Assembly (NCBI RefSeq): GCF_014489115.1
Contig: NZ_JACTAH010000003.1
Span: 163,312 to 227,311, forward strand
Reading direction: 5' to 3'
DNA length: 64,000 bases
Source of the DNA: Thauera sedimentorum
Lineage (GTDB): Bacteria; Pseudomonadota; Gammaproteobacteria; Burkholderiales; Rhodocyclaceae
Every line of letters starts with the position of its first letter. The first letter of the stretch is position 1. Positions 28,787 to 38,949 of this stretch are shown one piece after another. A program made the translations under genes and the position numbers. Below the pieces are notes generated by a model. It was not told the DNA's origin. It worked only from the letters and a program-made list of their open reading frames with translations, and ran no database searches.

Positions 28787-28792
28787 AGTTTA

Positions 28793-28820
28793 TTGCCCTC
28801 TTTTCATCGTGGGATATACT
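28793..28820 (+). promoter_or_regulatory. Sigma70-type promoter for fccAB
   Basis: TTGCCC at 28793-28798, 16-base spacer, TATACT at 28815-28820. Transcription would begin near 28827, giving a leader of about 86 bases. Confidence 0.6.
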
Positions 28821-28912
28821 GCCCCGGCGCGATGCCAGTGGCACAGCCCGATAGCGGCGAGATCATCGCCACGGCAAACGATGCAAATCGAATAATGGAG
28901 AGGAGGAAAGTC

Positions 28913-29212
28913 GTGAAGCTGAAACTCGCACTGGCCACCGTTTGCGTTCTCGGCGCAAGCGGCCTGGCACACGCCCAGGATCCCAATCTCGCCCGCAACC
29001 TTGCGGCCACCTGTGCCAACTGCCACGGCACCAACGGCAAGAGCGTCGGCGGCATGGACAGCCTGGCCGGCGAACCCCGGGACAAGCTGATGCAGAAGCT
29101 GATGGACTTCAGGAGCGGCGAGAAGCCCGCGTCCATCATGCATCAGATCGCCAAGGGGTACACCGACGAACAGCTCGGGCTGATCGTCGATTACTTCGCC
29201 GCGCAGAAATAA
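28913..29212 (+). CDS. fccA: Monoheme cytochrome c subunit of sulfide dehydrogenase (FccA/SoxE type)
   Basis: A 99-residue periplasmic cytochrome with a signal peptide (residues 1-21, cleavage after AHA) and a CANCH heme site at 34-38, ending DYFAAQK. A GTG start at 28913 is preferred over the in-frame ATG at 28895 because AGGAGG at 28901-28906 lies six bases before it and the signal peptide then has normal form. It is the electron acceptor for the flavoprotein encoded 19 bases downstream. Confidence 0.88.
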   Translation: MKLKLALATVCVLGASGLAHAQDPNLARNLAATCANCHGTNGKSVGGMDSLAGEPRDKLMQKLMDFRSGEKPASIMHQIAKGYTDEQLGLIVDYFAAQK

Positions 29213-29231
29213 GAACAGGGGAGGAAGAACA

Positions 29232-30512
29232 ATGCTGAACAGACGCGATTTCATCAAGTCGCTGGGCGCCGTTGCGGCCGGCACTTCGGTTGTCGGCGGC
29301 CTGGCGGGCTGCGCCGGCATGGGCGGCGGCAAGGGTGGCCACGTGGTGGTCATCGGCGGCGGCTACGGCGGCGCCACGGTGGCCAAGTACCTGCGCATGT
29401 GGAGCAAGGGCAACGTTGCCGTGACCCTGGTCGAGCGCAACCCGGAATTCATCTCCTGCCCGATCTCCAACCTGGTCATCGGCGGCGTGAAGACCATGTC
29501 GGACATCACCGTCAGCTACGACGGGCTGAAGTCCACCTGGGGCGTCAAGGTCATCAAGGACGAGGTCGTCGGCCTCGACCCCGCCAAGCGCGAAGTGCGC
29601 CTGGCCCAGGGCGGCACGCTCAGCTACGACCGCGTGGTGCTCTCCCCGGGCGTCGACTTCATGTACGACGAGATCGGCGGGCTCGCCGGCAATACCGAAC
29701 TGATCCCGCACGCCTGGAAGGCCGGCGCGCAGACCGTGCTGCTGCGCAAGCAACTCGAGTCGATGAAGGACGGCGGCGTGTACGCCATCCAGATCCCCAA
29801 GGCGCCGTACCGCTGCCCGCCCGGGCCGTATGAACGCGCCTGCCTGGTGGCCAACTACTTCAAGACCGCCAAGCCCAAGTCCAAGGTCCTCATCCTCGAC
29901 GCCAACGGCGACATCCAGTCCAAGAAGGGGCTGTTCCTGCGCGCTTTCAACGGTGCCTACAAGGACATCATCGAGTACCGCCCGAACAGCACGATCCTGG
30001 AGGTGGACGCGAAGAACCGCGTGGCCAAGCTCGAGTTCTCCGACGTCAAGGCCGACGTGCTCAACGTGATCCCGCCGATGCGTGCCGGCGACATCGCCAC
30101 CAAGGCGGGCCTGCCGCTGATCAACGACCGCTGGGTGGACGTCGACTGGCTCACCATGGAAGCCAAGGGCGTGCCGGGGGTTCATGTGCTGGGCGACGCC
30201 ATCTTCCCGGCGCCGACCATGCCCAAGTCCGGGCACATGGCCAACCAGCACGCCAAGCTCGCCGCGGCAGCCGTCCTCAACCTGCTCGAAGGCAAGGCGC
30301 CGAGCCCCACCCCGGTGGTGATGAACACCTGCTACAGCTTCGTCGACAGCAAGAACGTCATCCACGTGGCCTCGGTGCACCAGTACGATGCCGAGAAGAA
30401 GACCTTCCTGCCGGTCAGCGGCGCGGGCGGCGTATCGGTGGCCGCGAGCGAACTCGAAGGCAAGTACGCGCTGGGCTGGGCGAAGAACATCTGGGCCGAC
30501 ATGCTCGCCTGA
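29232..30512 (+). CDS. fccB: Flavocytochrome c sulfide dehydrogenase, flavoprotein subunit
   Basis: A 426-residue FAD protein with a Tat signal (RR at residues 4-5) and FAD-binding VVVIGGGYGGATVAKYL at about 38-54. Cysteines C195 (YRCPPGPYER) and C367 (NTCYSF) match the redox-active disulfide of FccB; C76 sits in FISCPISNL. It oxidises sulfide, passing electrons to FccA. The alternative name SoxF applies when it is part of a sox cluster. It converges on the cytochrome gene at 30597 with a shared terminator. Confidence 0.92.
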   Translation: MLNRRDFIKSLGAVAAGTSVVGGLAGCAGMGGGKGGHVVVIGGGYGGATVAKYLRMWSKGNVAVTLVERNPEFISCPISNLVIGGVKTMSDITVSYDGLKSTWGVKVIKDEVVGLDPAKREVRLAQGGTLSYDRVVLSPGVDFMYDEIGGLAGNTELIPHAWKAGAQTVLLRKQLESMKDGGVYAIQIPKAPYRCPPGPYERACLVANYFKTAKPKSKVLILDANGDIQSKKGLFLRAFNGAYKDIIEYRPNSTILEVDAKNRVAKLEFSDVKADVLNVIPPMRAGDIATKAGLPLINDRWVDVDWLTMEAKGVPGVHVLGDAIFPAPTMPKSGHMANQHAKLAAAAVLNLLEGKAPSPTPVVMNTCYSFVDSKNVIHVASVHQYDAEKKTFLPVSGAGGVSVAASELEGKYALGWAKNIWADMLA

Positions 30513-30536
30513 CGGCGTGCAGCGCCGGATGTAAGA

Positions 30537-30559
30537 ACGGGGCCGCAAGGCCCCGTTTT
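30537..30559. terminator. Terminator after fccB
   Basis: Stem ACGGGGCC/GGCCCCGT (30537-30544 with 30549-30556) with a GCAA tetraloop, followed by TTTCTTT. It lies between the convergent fccB and cytochrome c genes. Confidence 0.9.
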
Positions 30560-30596
30560 CTTTGCTGGCGGCGCTCGGCCGCCTTCGACGAACGCG

Positions 30597-31214
30597 TCAG
30601 TCCAGCGTGCTGATGTAGAGCGCCACCGCCTTGATCTCCAGCTCGGTGAGCTTGGAGGCGATCGAATGCATCACCGCGTTGTCGTTGGTACGCTCGCGCT
30701 TGTTGAACGACGCCAGCTGGCTTTCGGTGTACTTGCGCCCCTGCCCCGCCAGCCGCGGCAGCTGCGGCGAACCCAGCCCGCGGTCGCCGTGACAGGATGC
30801 ACAGGCTGCCACGCCAGAGTATTCGTTGCCGCGGTGGAAGATGAATTCGCCCACCGCCGCAAGCTGCTTGTCGGTGGCGGGTCGCGCCTCGGTCGGCTTC
30901 TTCTCGAAGAACACGCCCAGCGCCACCATCTCTTCGGAGGTCAGCCCTTCGACCATGCTCACCATGGTGTCGCTCTTGCGGCGCCCGGCCTGGAAGTCGG
31001 CCAGCTGCTTGGCGATGTACTGGTAGTGCTGGCCCGCGAGCCGCGGATAGAGCGCGGTCGAACTCTCGCCCTCGGCCCCATGGCACAGGAAGCAGCGCCC
31101 CATGACGATTTCCTCGGCACGCGCCAGATCGACATCCGGGTAATCCTCGGCCGCCGCCGCGAGCGGGAGCATCGCCATCGCCAGTCCCGCCAGCTTGAAC
31201 TTGATTCCTTTCAC
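30597..31214 (-). CDS. Diheme cytochrome c, cytochrome c4-like
   Basis: A 205-residue periplasmic diheme protein with a signal peptide (residues 1-22, ending AAAAE) and two CxxCH sites, CFLCH at 41-45 and CASCH at 138-142, each in its own c-type domain. A GTG start at 31214 with GGAGAGGGG upstream is preferred; the frame is open 27 codons further. Placement next to fccAB suggests it passes electrons from sulfur oxidation to a terminal oxidase, as c4 cytochromes do, but it could be general-purpose. Confidence 0.82.
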   Translation of the reverse strand: MKGIKFKLAGLAMAMLPLAAAAEDYPDVDLARAEEIVMGRCFLCHGAEGESSTALYPRLAGQHYQYIAKQLADFQAGRRKSDTMVSMVEGLTSEEMVALGVFFEKKPTEARPATDKQLAAVGEFIFHRGNEYSGVAACASCHGDRGLGSPQLPRLAGQGRKYTESQLASFNKRERTNDNAVMHSIASKLTELEIKAVALYISTLD

Positions 31215-31307
31215 GTCCCCTCTCCTCTTCTTGCCTATAACCTTGCCGTGAGCAAGGGCAAAGAGATTATCAGAATCCGTTAATACGCTGAACACCGGCG
31301 GGCTGGA

Positions 31308-31742
31308 TCACCAGCCCAGCTCCAGGACCCAGGGGCCGTCCCCCGCCTCGAGCGCACGAAGGACATAGGGCACCGAATCCGCAGGCAGCGCATCGCGGGG
31401 AAACCAGTCGAGCCGGTCGCACTTGTGGGGTTCGCAGATCCGCGGCTCGCCCGACCAGCGCGTCGCCGCCAGGAAGAAGTCGATGCGGTTCGAGTCGGAC
31501 AGCCGATGCACCACGCCGAGCGTGCGCAAGGCGTCGGGATCGAGCGCCAGGCCAATCTCCTCGCCCATCTCGCGCACCGCGGTGGCGCGGATCGATTCGC
31601 CGGGCTCCACATGACCGCCCGGCAGACTGAACAGGCCGTCGAAGAAGCCCGTCCCCGCGCGACGCATCATCAGCACCCGGCCGTCACGCTCCAGCACCAC
31701 GTGCACCCCGACCGGGATGCCGGCATGCCGCCCTGCCGCCAT
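31308..31742 (-). CDS. NUDIX hydrolase
   Basis: A 144-residue protein with a complete NUDIX box, GG-HVEPGE-SIRATAVREMGEEIG (residues about 42-65), so a pyrophosphohydrolase of nucleoside diphosphate-linked substrates. The substrate cannot be told; MutT-like sanitation is plausible given that it is coupled to dut (the dut stop and this start share TGATG). Confidence 0.88.
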   Translation of the reverse strand: MAAGRHAGIPVGVHVVLERDGRVLMMRRAGTGFFDGLFSLPGGHVEPGESIRATAVREMGEEIGLALDPDALRTLGVVHRLSDSNRIDFFLAATRWSGEPRICEPHKCDRLDWFPRDALPADSVPYVLRALEAGDGPWVLELGW

Positions 31743-32191
31743 CAGTGCTTGCCGGTGCTGCCGAAGCCGTTGCCGCCGCGCTCGCTGCGCGCGAAATCAT
31801 CGACCACGTTGAAGCCGACCTGCAGCACCGGCACCACCACCAGCTGCGCGATGCGCTCCATCGGCTGGATGGTGAAGGTCTCCCGTCCGCGATTCCACAC
31901 CGAGACGAAGATCTGTCCCTGGTAGTCGGAATCGATCAAGCCGACCAGGTTGCCGAGCACGATGCCGTGCTTGTGGCCGAGACCCGAGCGCGGCAGGATC
32001 ATCGCCGCCAGACCCGGATCGGCCAGGTGGATGGCCAGGCCGCTGGGCACCAGCGCGGTCTCGCCCGGGTGCAGGGTCAGCGGCACCTCCACGCAGGCCC
32101 GCAGGTCCAGGCCGGCCGCTCCCGGCGTCGCATAAGCCGGCGCATGGCTGCGCAGGCGCGGGTCGATGAGCTTGACGTCGATCTTGTGCAT
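31742..32191 (-). CDS. dut: Deoxyuridine 5'-triphosphate nucleotidohydrolase
   Basis: A 149-residue trimeric dUTPase with motifs [34 protein letters not shown] and the C-terminal glycine-rich [13 protein letters not shown]. It hydrolyses dUTP to dUMP and keeps uracil out of DNA. The ATG at 32191 is one base after the coaBC stop, the common coaBC-dut order. Confidence 0.97.
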   Translation of the reverse strand: MHKIDVKLIDPRLRSHAPAYATPGAAGLDLRACVEVPLTLHPGETALVPSGLAIHLADPGLAAMILPRSGLGHKHGIVLGNLVGLIDSDYQGQIFVSVWNRGRETFTIQPMERIAQLVVVPVLQVGFNVVDDFARSERGGNGFGSTGKH

Positions 32192-32192
32192 C

Positions 32193-33398
32193 CTATTCCT
32201 CCCGTTTCGCGCCATCGACCAGCAAGTCCGCCAGGTGATCGACGATGCGCTTGGCCAGTTCCGTCTTCGACGCCCGACCGAGCGGATAGCGGCCGTTGTC
32301 GTCGTACAGCACCACTTCGTTGTCGTCGCCGCCCAGTCCGTCCTGCACCAGGTTGCCGACCAGCAGCGGCACGCGCTTGGCAGCGCGCTTGGCGGCGGCA
32401 TAGGCATCGAGCTCGCGACTCTCGGCAGCGAAACCCACGCAGAACGGCGGCTGCGGCAGCGCGGCCACTTCGGCAAGGATGTCCGGATTGGGCGTCAGCA
32501 CCAGCTGCATCGTGTCGCCCGACTTCTTGATCTTGTGCTCGGCCGTCTGCGCAGGGCGGTAGTCGGCCACCGCCGCGACGCCGATGAACACCGTCGCGCC
32601 CGGCACTTCGGCCAGCACGGCATCGCGCATCTGCAGCGCGCTCTGCACCGCCACGCGGCGTACGCCCGGCGGTACCGGCAGCGACACCGGGCCGCTCACC
32701 AGCACCACCTCGGCCCCGGCACGGGCACAGGCGCGGGCCAGCGCGTAGCCCATCTTGCCGGAACTGGCGTTGGTGATGCCGCGCACCGGATCGATCGGCT
32801 CGAAAGTCGGCCCCGCGGTCATCACCACCTTGCACCCGGCGAGCAACTTGGGCTGGAAGTGCGCGACCACCGATTCGAGCAGATCCTCGGGTTCCAGCAT
32901 GCGTCCCGGGCCGGTCTCGCCACAGGCCTGGTCGCCCTCGTCGGGGCCGAACACCGCCACGCCGTCGGCCCGCAGCTGCGCCACGTTGCGCTGCGTGGCG
33001 GGGTTCTCCCACATCTGCCGGTTCATGGCCGGCGCCACCATCAGCGGACACTCGCGCGCCAGACACAGCGTGGACAGCAGATCGTCCGCGAAACCATGCA
33101 CCAGCTTGGCGATGGTATCCGCCGAGGCCGGCGCGATCAGGATGCCGTCGGCGCCGCGGGTCAGGTCGATATGCGCCATGTTGTTGCCCATGCGCCCGTC
33201 CCACAAGTCGGTCCACACCGTTCGCCCGGACAGGGCCTGGAAAGTCACCGGCGTGACGAAGCGCGTGCCGGCTTCGGTCATGACCACGTGAACCTCGGCG
33301 CCCGCCTTGACCAGCAGGCGGGTCAGTTCCGCCGCCTTGTAGGCCGCAACCCCTCCGGTTACCCCGAGTACGAGCTTCCTGCCCTTGAGTTCATTCAT
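32193..33398 (-). CDS. coaBC: Bifunctional phosphopantothenoylcysteine decarboxylase/synthetase
   Basis: A 401-residue CoaBC. The N-terminal flavoprotein decarboxylase domain (about 1-190) shows [14 protein letters not shown] and APAMNRQMW; the C-terminal CTP-dependent synthetase domain shows [21 protein letters not shown]. It converts 4'-phosphopantothenate and cysteine towards 4'-phosphopantetheine in CoA synthesis. The ATG at 33398 is 51 bases from the divergent radC start. An ATG nine codons earlier is less likely. Confidence 0.96.
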   Translation of the reverse strand: MNELKGRKLVLGVTGGVAAYKAAELTRLLVKAGAEVHVVMTEAGTRFVTPVTFQALSGRTVWTDLWDGRMGNNMAHIDLTRGADGILIAPASADTIAKLVHGFADDLLSTLCLARECPLMVAPAMNRQMWENPATQRNVAQLRADGVAVFGPDEGDQACGETGPGRMLEPEDLLESVVAHFQPKLLAGCKVVMTAGPTFEPIDPVRGITNASSGKMGYALARACARAGAEVVLVSGPVSLPVPPGVRRVAVQSALQMRDAVLAEVPGATVFIGVAAVADYRPAQTAEHKIKKSGDTMQLVLTPNPDILAEVAALPQPPFCVGFAAESRELDAYAAAKRAAKRVPLLVGNLVQDGLGGDDNEVVLYDDNGRYPLGRASKTELAKRIVDHLADLLVDGAKREE

Positions 33399-33449
33399 GA
33401 CATTAGGGTACAACTGCAAATTCAACGGATTCCGGCAATCAGGTCAAGC

Positions 33450-34127
33450 ATGGCGATCACCGACTGGCCCGCGGACGAGCGCCCGCGGGAAAAACTGCTC
33501 GCCCGCGGCGCGCAGGTACTGAGCGATGCCGAGCTGCTGGCGCTGTTCCTGCGCGTCGGCGTACGCGGCCGCAGCGCGGTGGACCTCGGTCGCAACCTGC
33601 TCGGCCACTTCGGCTCCCTGAACCGGTTGTGCAACGCCCCAGCCGCCGAGTTCGCGCGCATTCCCGGCATGGGGCTCGCGAAGTATGCCCAACTGCAGGC
33701 AGTGATGGAACTGGCGCGACGCGCACTGGCCGAGGAAATGGCCGAGCGGGACGTGCTGGACAACCCGGAAGCGGTCCGCAACTGGCTGCGCCTCCGCCTG
33801 GGCAGCCTCCCCCACGAAGTGTTCACCATCCTGCTGCTCGACGCGCGCAACCGTCTGGTCGATGCGGTCGAACTGTTTCGCGGCACGCTCACGCAGACCA
33901 GCGTCTACCCCCGGGAGGTGGTCAAGCTCGCCTTGGCGCACAACGCCGCGGCGGTCATCCTCGCCCACAATCACCCGTCGGGGGCCTGCGAGCCGAGCCA
34001 GGCGGACGAACTGCTGACCCGCAACCTGAAGCAGGCGCTTGCACTGGTGGACGTACGCGTTCTCGACCATTTCGTGGTCACCGCCCATGGCCGGCCACTG
34101 TCCTTCGCCGAACGAGGACTGCTGTAG
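33450..34127 (+). CDS. radC: RadC-family JAMM/MPN+ domain protein
   Basis: A 225-residue protein with an N-terminal helix-hairpin-helix region ([15 protein letters not shown], residues about 40-75) and a C-terminal RadC domain carrying the metalloprotease-like motif HNHPSG...D. Despite the name, its DNA-repair role is not supported and the biochemical function is unknown. The start at 33450 is chosen from homology; the frame is open far upstream through antisense coaBC. The radC-rpmB-rpmG order is common in proteobacteria. Confidence 0.93.
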   Translation: MAITDWPADERPREKLLARGAQVLSDAELLALFLRVGVRGRSAVDLGRNLLGHFGSLNRLCNAPAAEFARIPGMGLAKYAQLQAVMELARRALAEEMAERDVLDNPEAVRNWLRLRLGSLPHEVFTILLLDARNRLVDAVELFRGTLTQTSVYPREVVKLALAHNAAAVILAHNHPSGACEPSQADELLTRNLKQALALVDVRVLDHFVVTAHGRPLSFAERGLL

Positions 34128-34171
34128 CCCCTCGCAGCCGGGCCGTTTCCAAGAGTTTTCTCCCGAAGGAC

Positions 34172-34201
34172 TTGCGCCTTACCGGTCAAGTGGAGTATTC
34201 T
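34172..34201 (+). promoter_or_regulatory. Candidate promoter for rpmB-rpmG
   Basis: TTGCGC at 34172-34177, 18-base spacer, TATTCT at 34196-34201. Transcription would begin near 34208, 32 bases before the rpmB ATG. Confidence 0.5.
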
Positions 34202-34239
34202 CCGGGGCTTTTCGCAATCCGAATTCCCTGGAGCATCGT

Positions 34240-34476
34240 ATGGCTCGCGTCTGCCAAGTGACCGGTAAAGCACCGATGGTGGGAAATCACGTTTCCCACG
34301 CCAACAACAAAACCAAGCGTCGTTTCCTCCCCAACCTGCAGAACCGCCGGTTCTGGAGCGAGGCCGAGAACCGCTGGATCAGCCTGCGTGTTTCCAACGC
34401 CGGTCTGCGTACCATTGACAAGAAGGGTATTGACGAAGTCGTTGCCGAACTTCGCGCCCGCGGCGAGAAGGTCTGA
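34240..34476 (+). CDS. rpmB: 50S ribosomal protein L28
   Basis: A 78-residue L28 starting [20 protein letters not shown] and containing [17 protein letters not shown] and [22 protein letters not shown] lies five bases upstream of the ATG. Single-codon-family bias is that of a highly expressed gene. It is followed after 41 bases by rpmG. Confidence 0.98.
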   Translation: MARVCQVTGKAPMVGNHVSHANNKTKRRFLPNLQNRRFWSEAENRWISLRVSNAGLRTIDKKGIDEVVAELRARGEKV

Positions 34477-34517
34477 GGCTTCCCCTCGGACCCGCCACGC
34501 ACTGAACGGAGAGCAAG

Positions 34518-34685
34518 ATGGCAAAAGGCATTCGCGAGAAGATCAAGCTGGAATCGACTGCCGGCACCGGTCACTTCTACACCACCTCGAAGAACAAGCG
34601 CACCACGCCGCAGAAGCTCGAGTTCAAGAAGTACGACCCGGTTGCGCGAAAGCATGTCCTGTACAAGGAAATCAAGCTGAAGTAA
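34518..34685 (+). CDS. rpmG: 50S ribosomal protein L33
   Basis: A 55-residue L33 ([20 protein letters not shown], then [20 protein letters not shown] and a C terminus KEIKLK). It has no CxxC zinc motifs, so it is the zinc-free form. GGAGAGCAAG precedes the ATG. It ends 40 bases before a strong terminator. Confidence 0.98.
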   Translation: MAKGIREKIKLESTAGTGHFYTTSKNKRTTPQKLEFKKYDPVARKHVLYKEIKLK

Positions 34686-34725
34686 GCAGTCCGCCCGTTT
34701 CGGGCAGCACAGCAGCTCCAGAAAA

Positions 34726-34757
34726 CAAGAGGCCGCCGGAAATCCGGCGGCCTCTTG
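34726..34757. terminator. Terminator between rpmG and the convergent cold-shock gene
   Basis: A perfect 15-bp stem (34726-34740 with 34743-34757), core GAGGCCGCCGG/CCGGCGGCCTC, with a 2-base spacer. A runs on the left and TCTTT on the right allow use in both directions. Confidence 0.92.
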
Positions 34758-34823
34758 TCTTTGGAAACCGTACCTGGCAACTGGTGCGCTGCGGTACGGC
34801 ACTCCGCGACTACGTCAGACTTC

Positions 34824-35027
34824 TTACACCTTCTGGATGTTGGAAGCCTGCTTGCCCTTCGGGCCCTGGGTGACCTCGAAGGAGACCTTTTCGCCTTCCT
34901 TCAGGGTCTTGAAACCACCCATGTTGATCGCGGAAAAATGCGCGAAGAGATCTTCGCTGCCGTCGTCCGGGGTAATGAAGCCAAAACCCTTGGCGTCGTT
35001 GAACCACTTAACAGTGCCAGTTGCCAT
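34824..35027 (-). CDS. cspA: Cold-shock protein, CspA family
   Basis: A 67-residue single cold-shock domain with RNP1 KGFGFI and RNP2 DLFAHF motifs. It is an RNA-binding chaperone. AAGGA lies ten bases upstream of the ATG. A candidate promoter at 35211-35239 would give a leader of about 175 bases, as in cold-regulated cspA genes. The exact paralog name (cspA, cspD, cspE) cannot be settled here. Confidence 0.95.
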   Translation of the reverse strand: MATGTVKWFNDAKGFGFITPDDGSEDLFAHFSAINMGGFKTLKEGEKVSFEVTQGPKGKQASNIQKV

Positions 35028-35210
35028 ATTGCGTCAATCCTTCAAGAGTGCACAAAACAAACCGGGTGACCCGGCGAGCATGTCGATGCGAAGGACCCGG
35101 AACCAGCACTGCCGCAACGGAGAAACCGACGCAGCCCCCTGATGCGGGCCGCTTGCGCAGCCACACCAGACAGAGCCAGCGCGTTGCACCTTGCACGACA
35201 TACGGAAGTG

Positions 35211-35239
35211 CTTTTACGCAACTGGAACGACAGCGTCAA
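35211..35239 (-). promoter_or_regulatory. Sigma70-type promoter for cspA
   Basis: On the minus strand TTGACG (35239-35234), 17-base spacer, TAAAAG (35216-35211). The start would be near 35204. Confidence 0.6.
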
Positions 35240-35428
35240 GCATTTCATGTCGCCGGTGGATTGCGCGCCGCAACAAGGTTTCACGCCATGTAGCGGTATC
35301 CCGGCGAACTGGCACGGGACTGGCTTGTACTCATCGGGGATGGTCGTTCTTGCACTGCAGCGCCACCCCTGTTCACGCGCTGTTGTATTTCGGCACAACA
35401 CCCCCAAATACCCACCGTGGCAGCTCGG

Positions 35429-35456
35429 TTGCACTCTGCTTCGACTTGATTAGAAT
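35429..35456 (+). promoter_or_regulatory. Sigma70-type promoter for clpS
   Basis: TTGCAC at 35429-35434, 16-base spacer, TAGAAT at 35451-35456 (five of six to consensus). The expected start falls at about 35462-35465, on the clpS start codon. Confidence 0.55.
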
Positions 35457-35463
35457 GGGTCGC

Positions 35464-35772
35464 ATGGCCACGCACAAGCAGGACGAGTTCGTACTCGAGG
35501 CGGAACGTACACGCACCAGACCTCCGCCGTTATACAAGGTGCTTTTGCTGAACGACGACTTCACGCCCATGGATTTTGTCGTCATCGTTCTGCAGAAATT
35601 TTTCGGCATGGACCGCGAACGTGCCACGCGGGTCATGCTCCAAGTCCACAGAGAGGGCATGGGGGTATGCGGCGTCTTCCCAAGGGACATCGCATCGACC
35701 AAGGTGGAGCAGGTCGTCTCCTTTGCTCGCCAGCACCAGCATCCGCTGGCATGCGTGATGGAGGAAAACTGA
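35464..35772 (+). CDS. clpS: ATP-dependent Clp protease adaptor ClpS
   Basis: A 102-residue adaptor that delivers N-degron substrates to ClpA. The core motif [22 protein letters not shown] and [23 protein letters not shown] are intact. The ATG at 35464 is chosen; an in-frame ATG at 35455 overlaps the putative -10 box. Neither has a ribosome binding site, which fits a leaderless message. The stop codon abuts the clpA start. Confidence 0.95.
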   Translation: MATHKQDEFVLEAERTRTRPPPLYKVLLLNDDFTPMDFVVIVLQKFFGMDRERATRVMLQVHREGMGVCGVFPRDIASTKVEQVVSFARQHQHPLACVMEEN

Positions 35773-38046
<2,274 letters not shown>

Positions 38047-38073
38047 ACCCTCCCCTCCTGCAGGACACCGCAC

Positions 38074-38108
38074 GAAGGCGGCCCGGACCGGGCCGCCTTC
38101 TTTCTTTT
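38074..38108 (+). terminator. Terminator after clpA
   Basis: GAAGGCGGCCCGG (38074-38086) pairs with CCGGGCCGCCTTC (38088-38100), followed by TTTCTTTT. A classical intrinsic terminator 28 bases after the clpA stop. Confidence 0.93.
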
Positions 38109-38162
38109 CATGCGCGCGCGTGGTTTATCATCCGCGCATTTCCAACCCATCCAGGAGATGCC

Positions 38163-38642
38163 ATGAACATCCAGACCGCCGACCTGTGCGACGCCAACGA
38201 GGGCCGAGTGCGCATCGTCATGCCCATGTTCCGCAGCTACGGCGGACGCCGTGCGTTCGGCGGGCCGATCGCCACGCTCAAGGTATTCGAGGACAACTCC
38301 CTGGTCCGCAGTGCGCTGGAGAGCCCCGGCGAGGGCCGCGTGCTGGTGGTCGACGGCGGCGGCTCGCTGCGCTGCGCGCTGGTCGGCGACCAGCTGGCCC
38401 TGCTCGGCGTGAAGAACGGCTGGGCCGGCGTGATCGTCTATGGCTGCATCCGTGACTCGAAGGCCATCGGCACGATGGACATCGGCGCCTTCGCGCTCGC
38501 CACCCACCCGCTCAAGAGCATCAAGAAGGGCGTGGGCGAGCGCGACATTCCGGTCACCTTCGGCGGCGTGACCTTCGTTCCCGGCCACTACGTCTATGCG
38601 GACGAGGATGGCGTGATCGTCTCGGAACAGGCGCTGCTGTAA
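38163..38642 (+). CDS. rraA: RraA-like protein (RNase E inhibitor / HMG-type aldolase family)
   Basis: A 159-residue protein with the RraA core [45 protein letters not shown] and [11 protein letters not shown]. The G-X20-RD arrangement is shared by RraA and 4-hydroxy-4-methyl-2-oxoglutarate/oxaloacetate aldolases, so either activity is possible; length and N terminus are close to E. coli RraA. AGGAG lies six bases before the ATG. It stands alone between clpA and aceA. Confidence 0.82.
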   Translation: MNIQTADLCDANEGRVRIVMPMFRSYGGRRAFGGPIATLKVFEDNSLVRSALESPGEGRVLVVDGGGSLRCALVGDQLALLGVKNGWAGVIVYGCIRDSKAIGTMDIGAFALATHPLKSIKKGVGERDIPVTFGGVTFVPGHYVYADEDGVIVSEQALL

Positions 38643-38949
38643 ACCGGCCACCGCGCAGGACCGACCGGGCCTTGGTCTTGCGCGGTGCACCAGCAAGACG
38701 TTTCACAAAGCTGGTTTTCTTTTCGCAATATGGAATTTCACAAGCAAGTAACTGTAATTTCGAGAAAACTTTTTTTCTTATATCTTATATAAGACTTATT
38801 GCTGCAGGGCCAGAATCTTCCTATACTGTGATCCATCCGATGCCGCTCCGGCCTGCACCGCAACGACATCGAGACGGAGCGCTCGCACCGGCCACGGCCG
38901 GGATCGACGACGCCCTTCCCCATCCATCGTCAGCCAGTAAGGAATAGAC
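38643..38949 (+). promoter_or_regulatory. aceA upstream region
   Basis: A 307-base gap with an AT-rich core (38700-38800). It holds a 12-bp palindrome, TCTTATATAAGA (38783-38794), and a promoter, TTGCTG (38799-38804), 17-base spacer, TATACT (38822-38827). The palindrome abuts the -35 box, a typical activator or repressor position. Confidence 0.65.
38799..38827 (+). promoter_or_regulatory. Sigma70-type promoter for aceA
   Basis: TTGCTG, 17-base spacer, TATACT (five of six). Transcription would begin near 38834 and leave a leader of about 116 bases. Confidence 0.6.

Larger units (their letters stand above)
28670..28912. promoter_or_regulatory. Divergent soxR/fccA regulatory region
   Basis: A 243-base AT-richer gap with three dyads: ACCAT-N8-ATGGT (28710-28727), CAGC-N7-GCTG (28731-28745) and the perfect 12-bp TGACCTAGGTCA (28775-28786). 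The first two lie near the soxR start, the third just upstream of the fccA -35. They are good candidates for SoxR operators. Confidence 0.6.
35028..35463. other. Intergenic region between divergent cspA and clpS
   Basis: A 436-base gap. The first 177 bases are the probable untranslated leader of cspA mRNA; the cspA promoter is at 35211-35239 and the clpS promoter at 35429-35456. The open frames across it have poor codon structure and no ribosome binding sites. I see nothing else in 35240-35428. Confidence 0.6.

Noticed and set aside
28793..28912. An earlier start for the small cytochrome fccA
   Set aside because: The extension covers the promoter and AGGAGG site; the GTG at 28913 yields a normal signal peptide.
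32166..33449. An upstream extension of the radC reading frame by more than 400 codons
   Set aside because: It runs antisense to coaBC and dut; RadC homology begins at the ATG at 33450.
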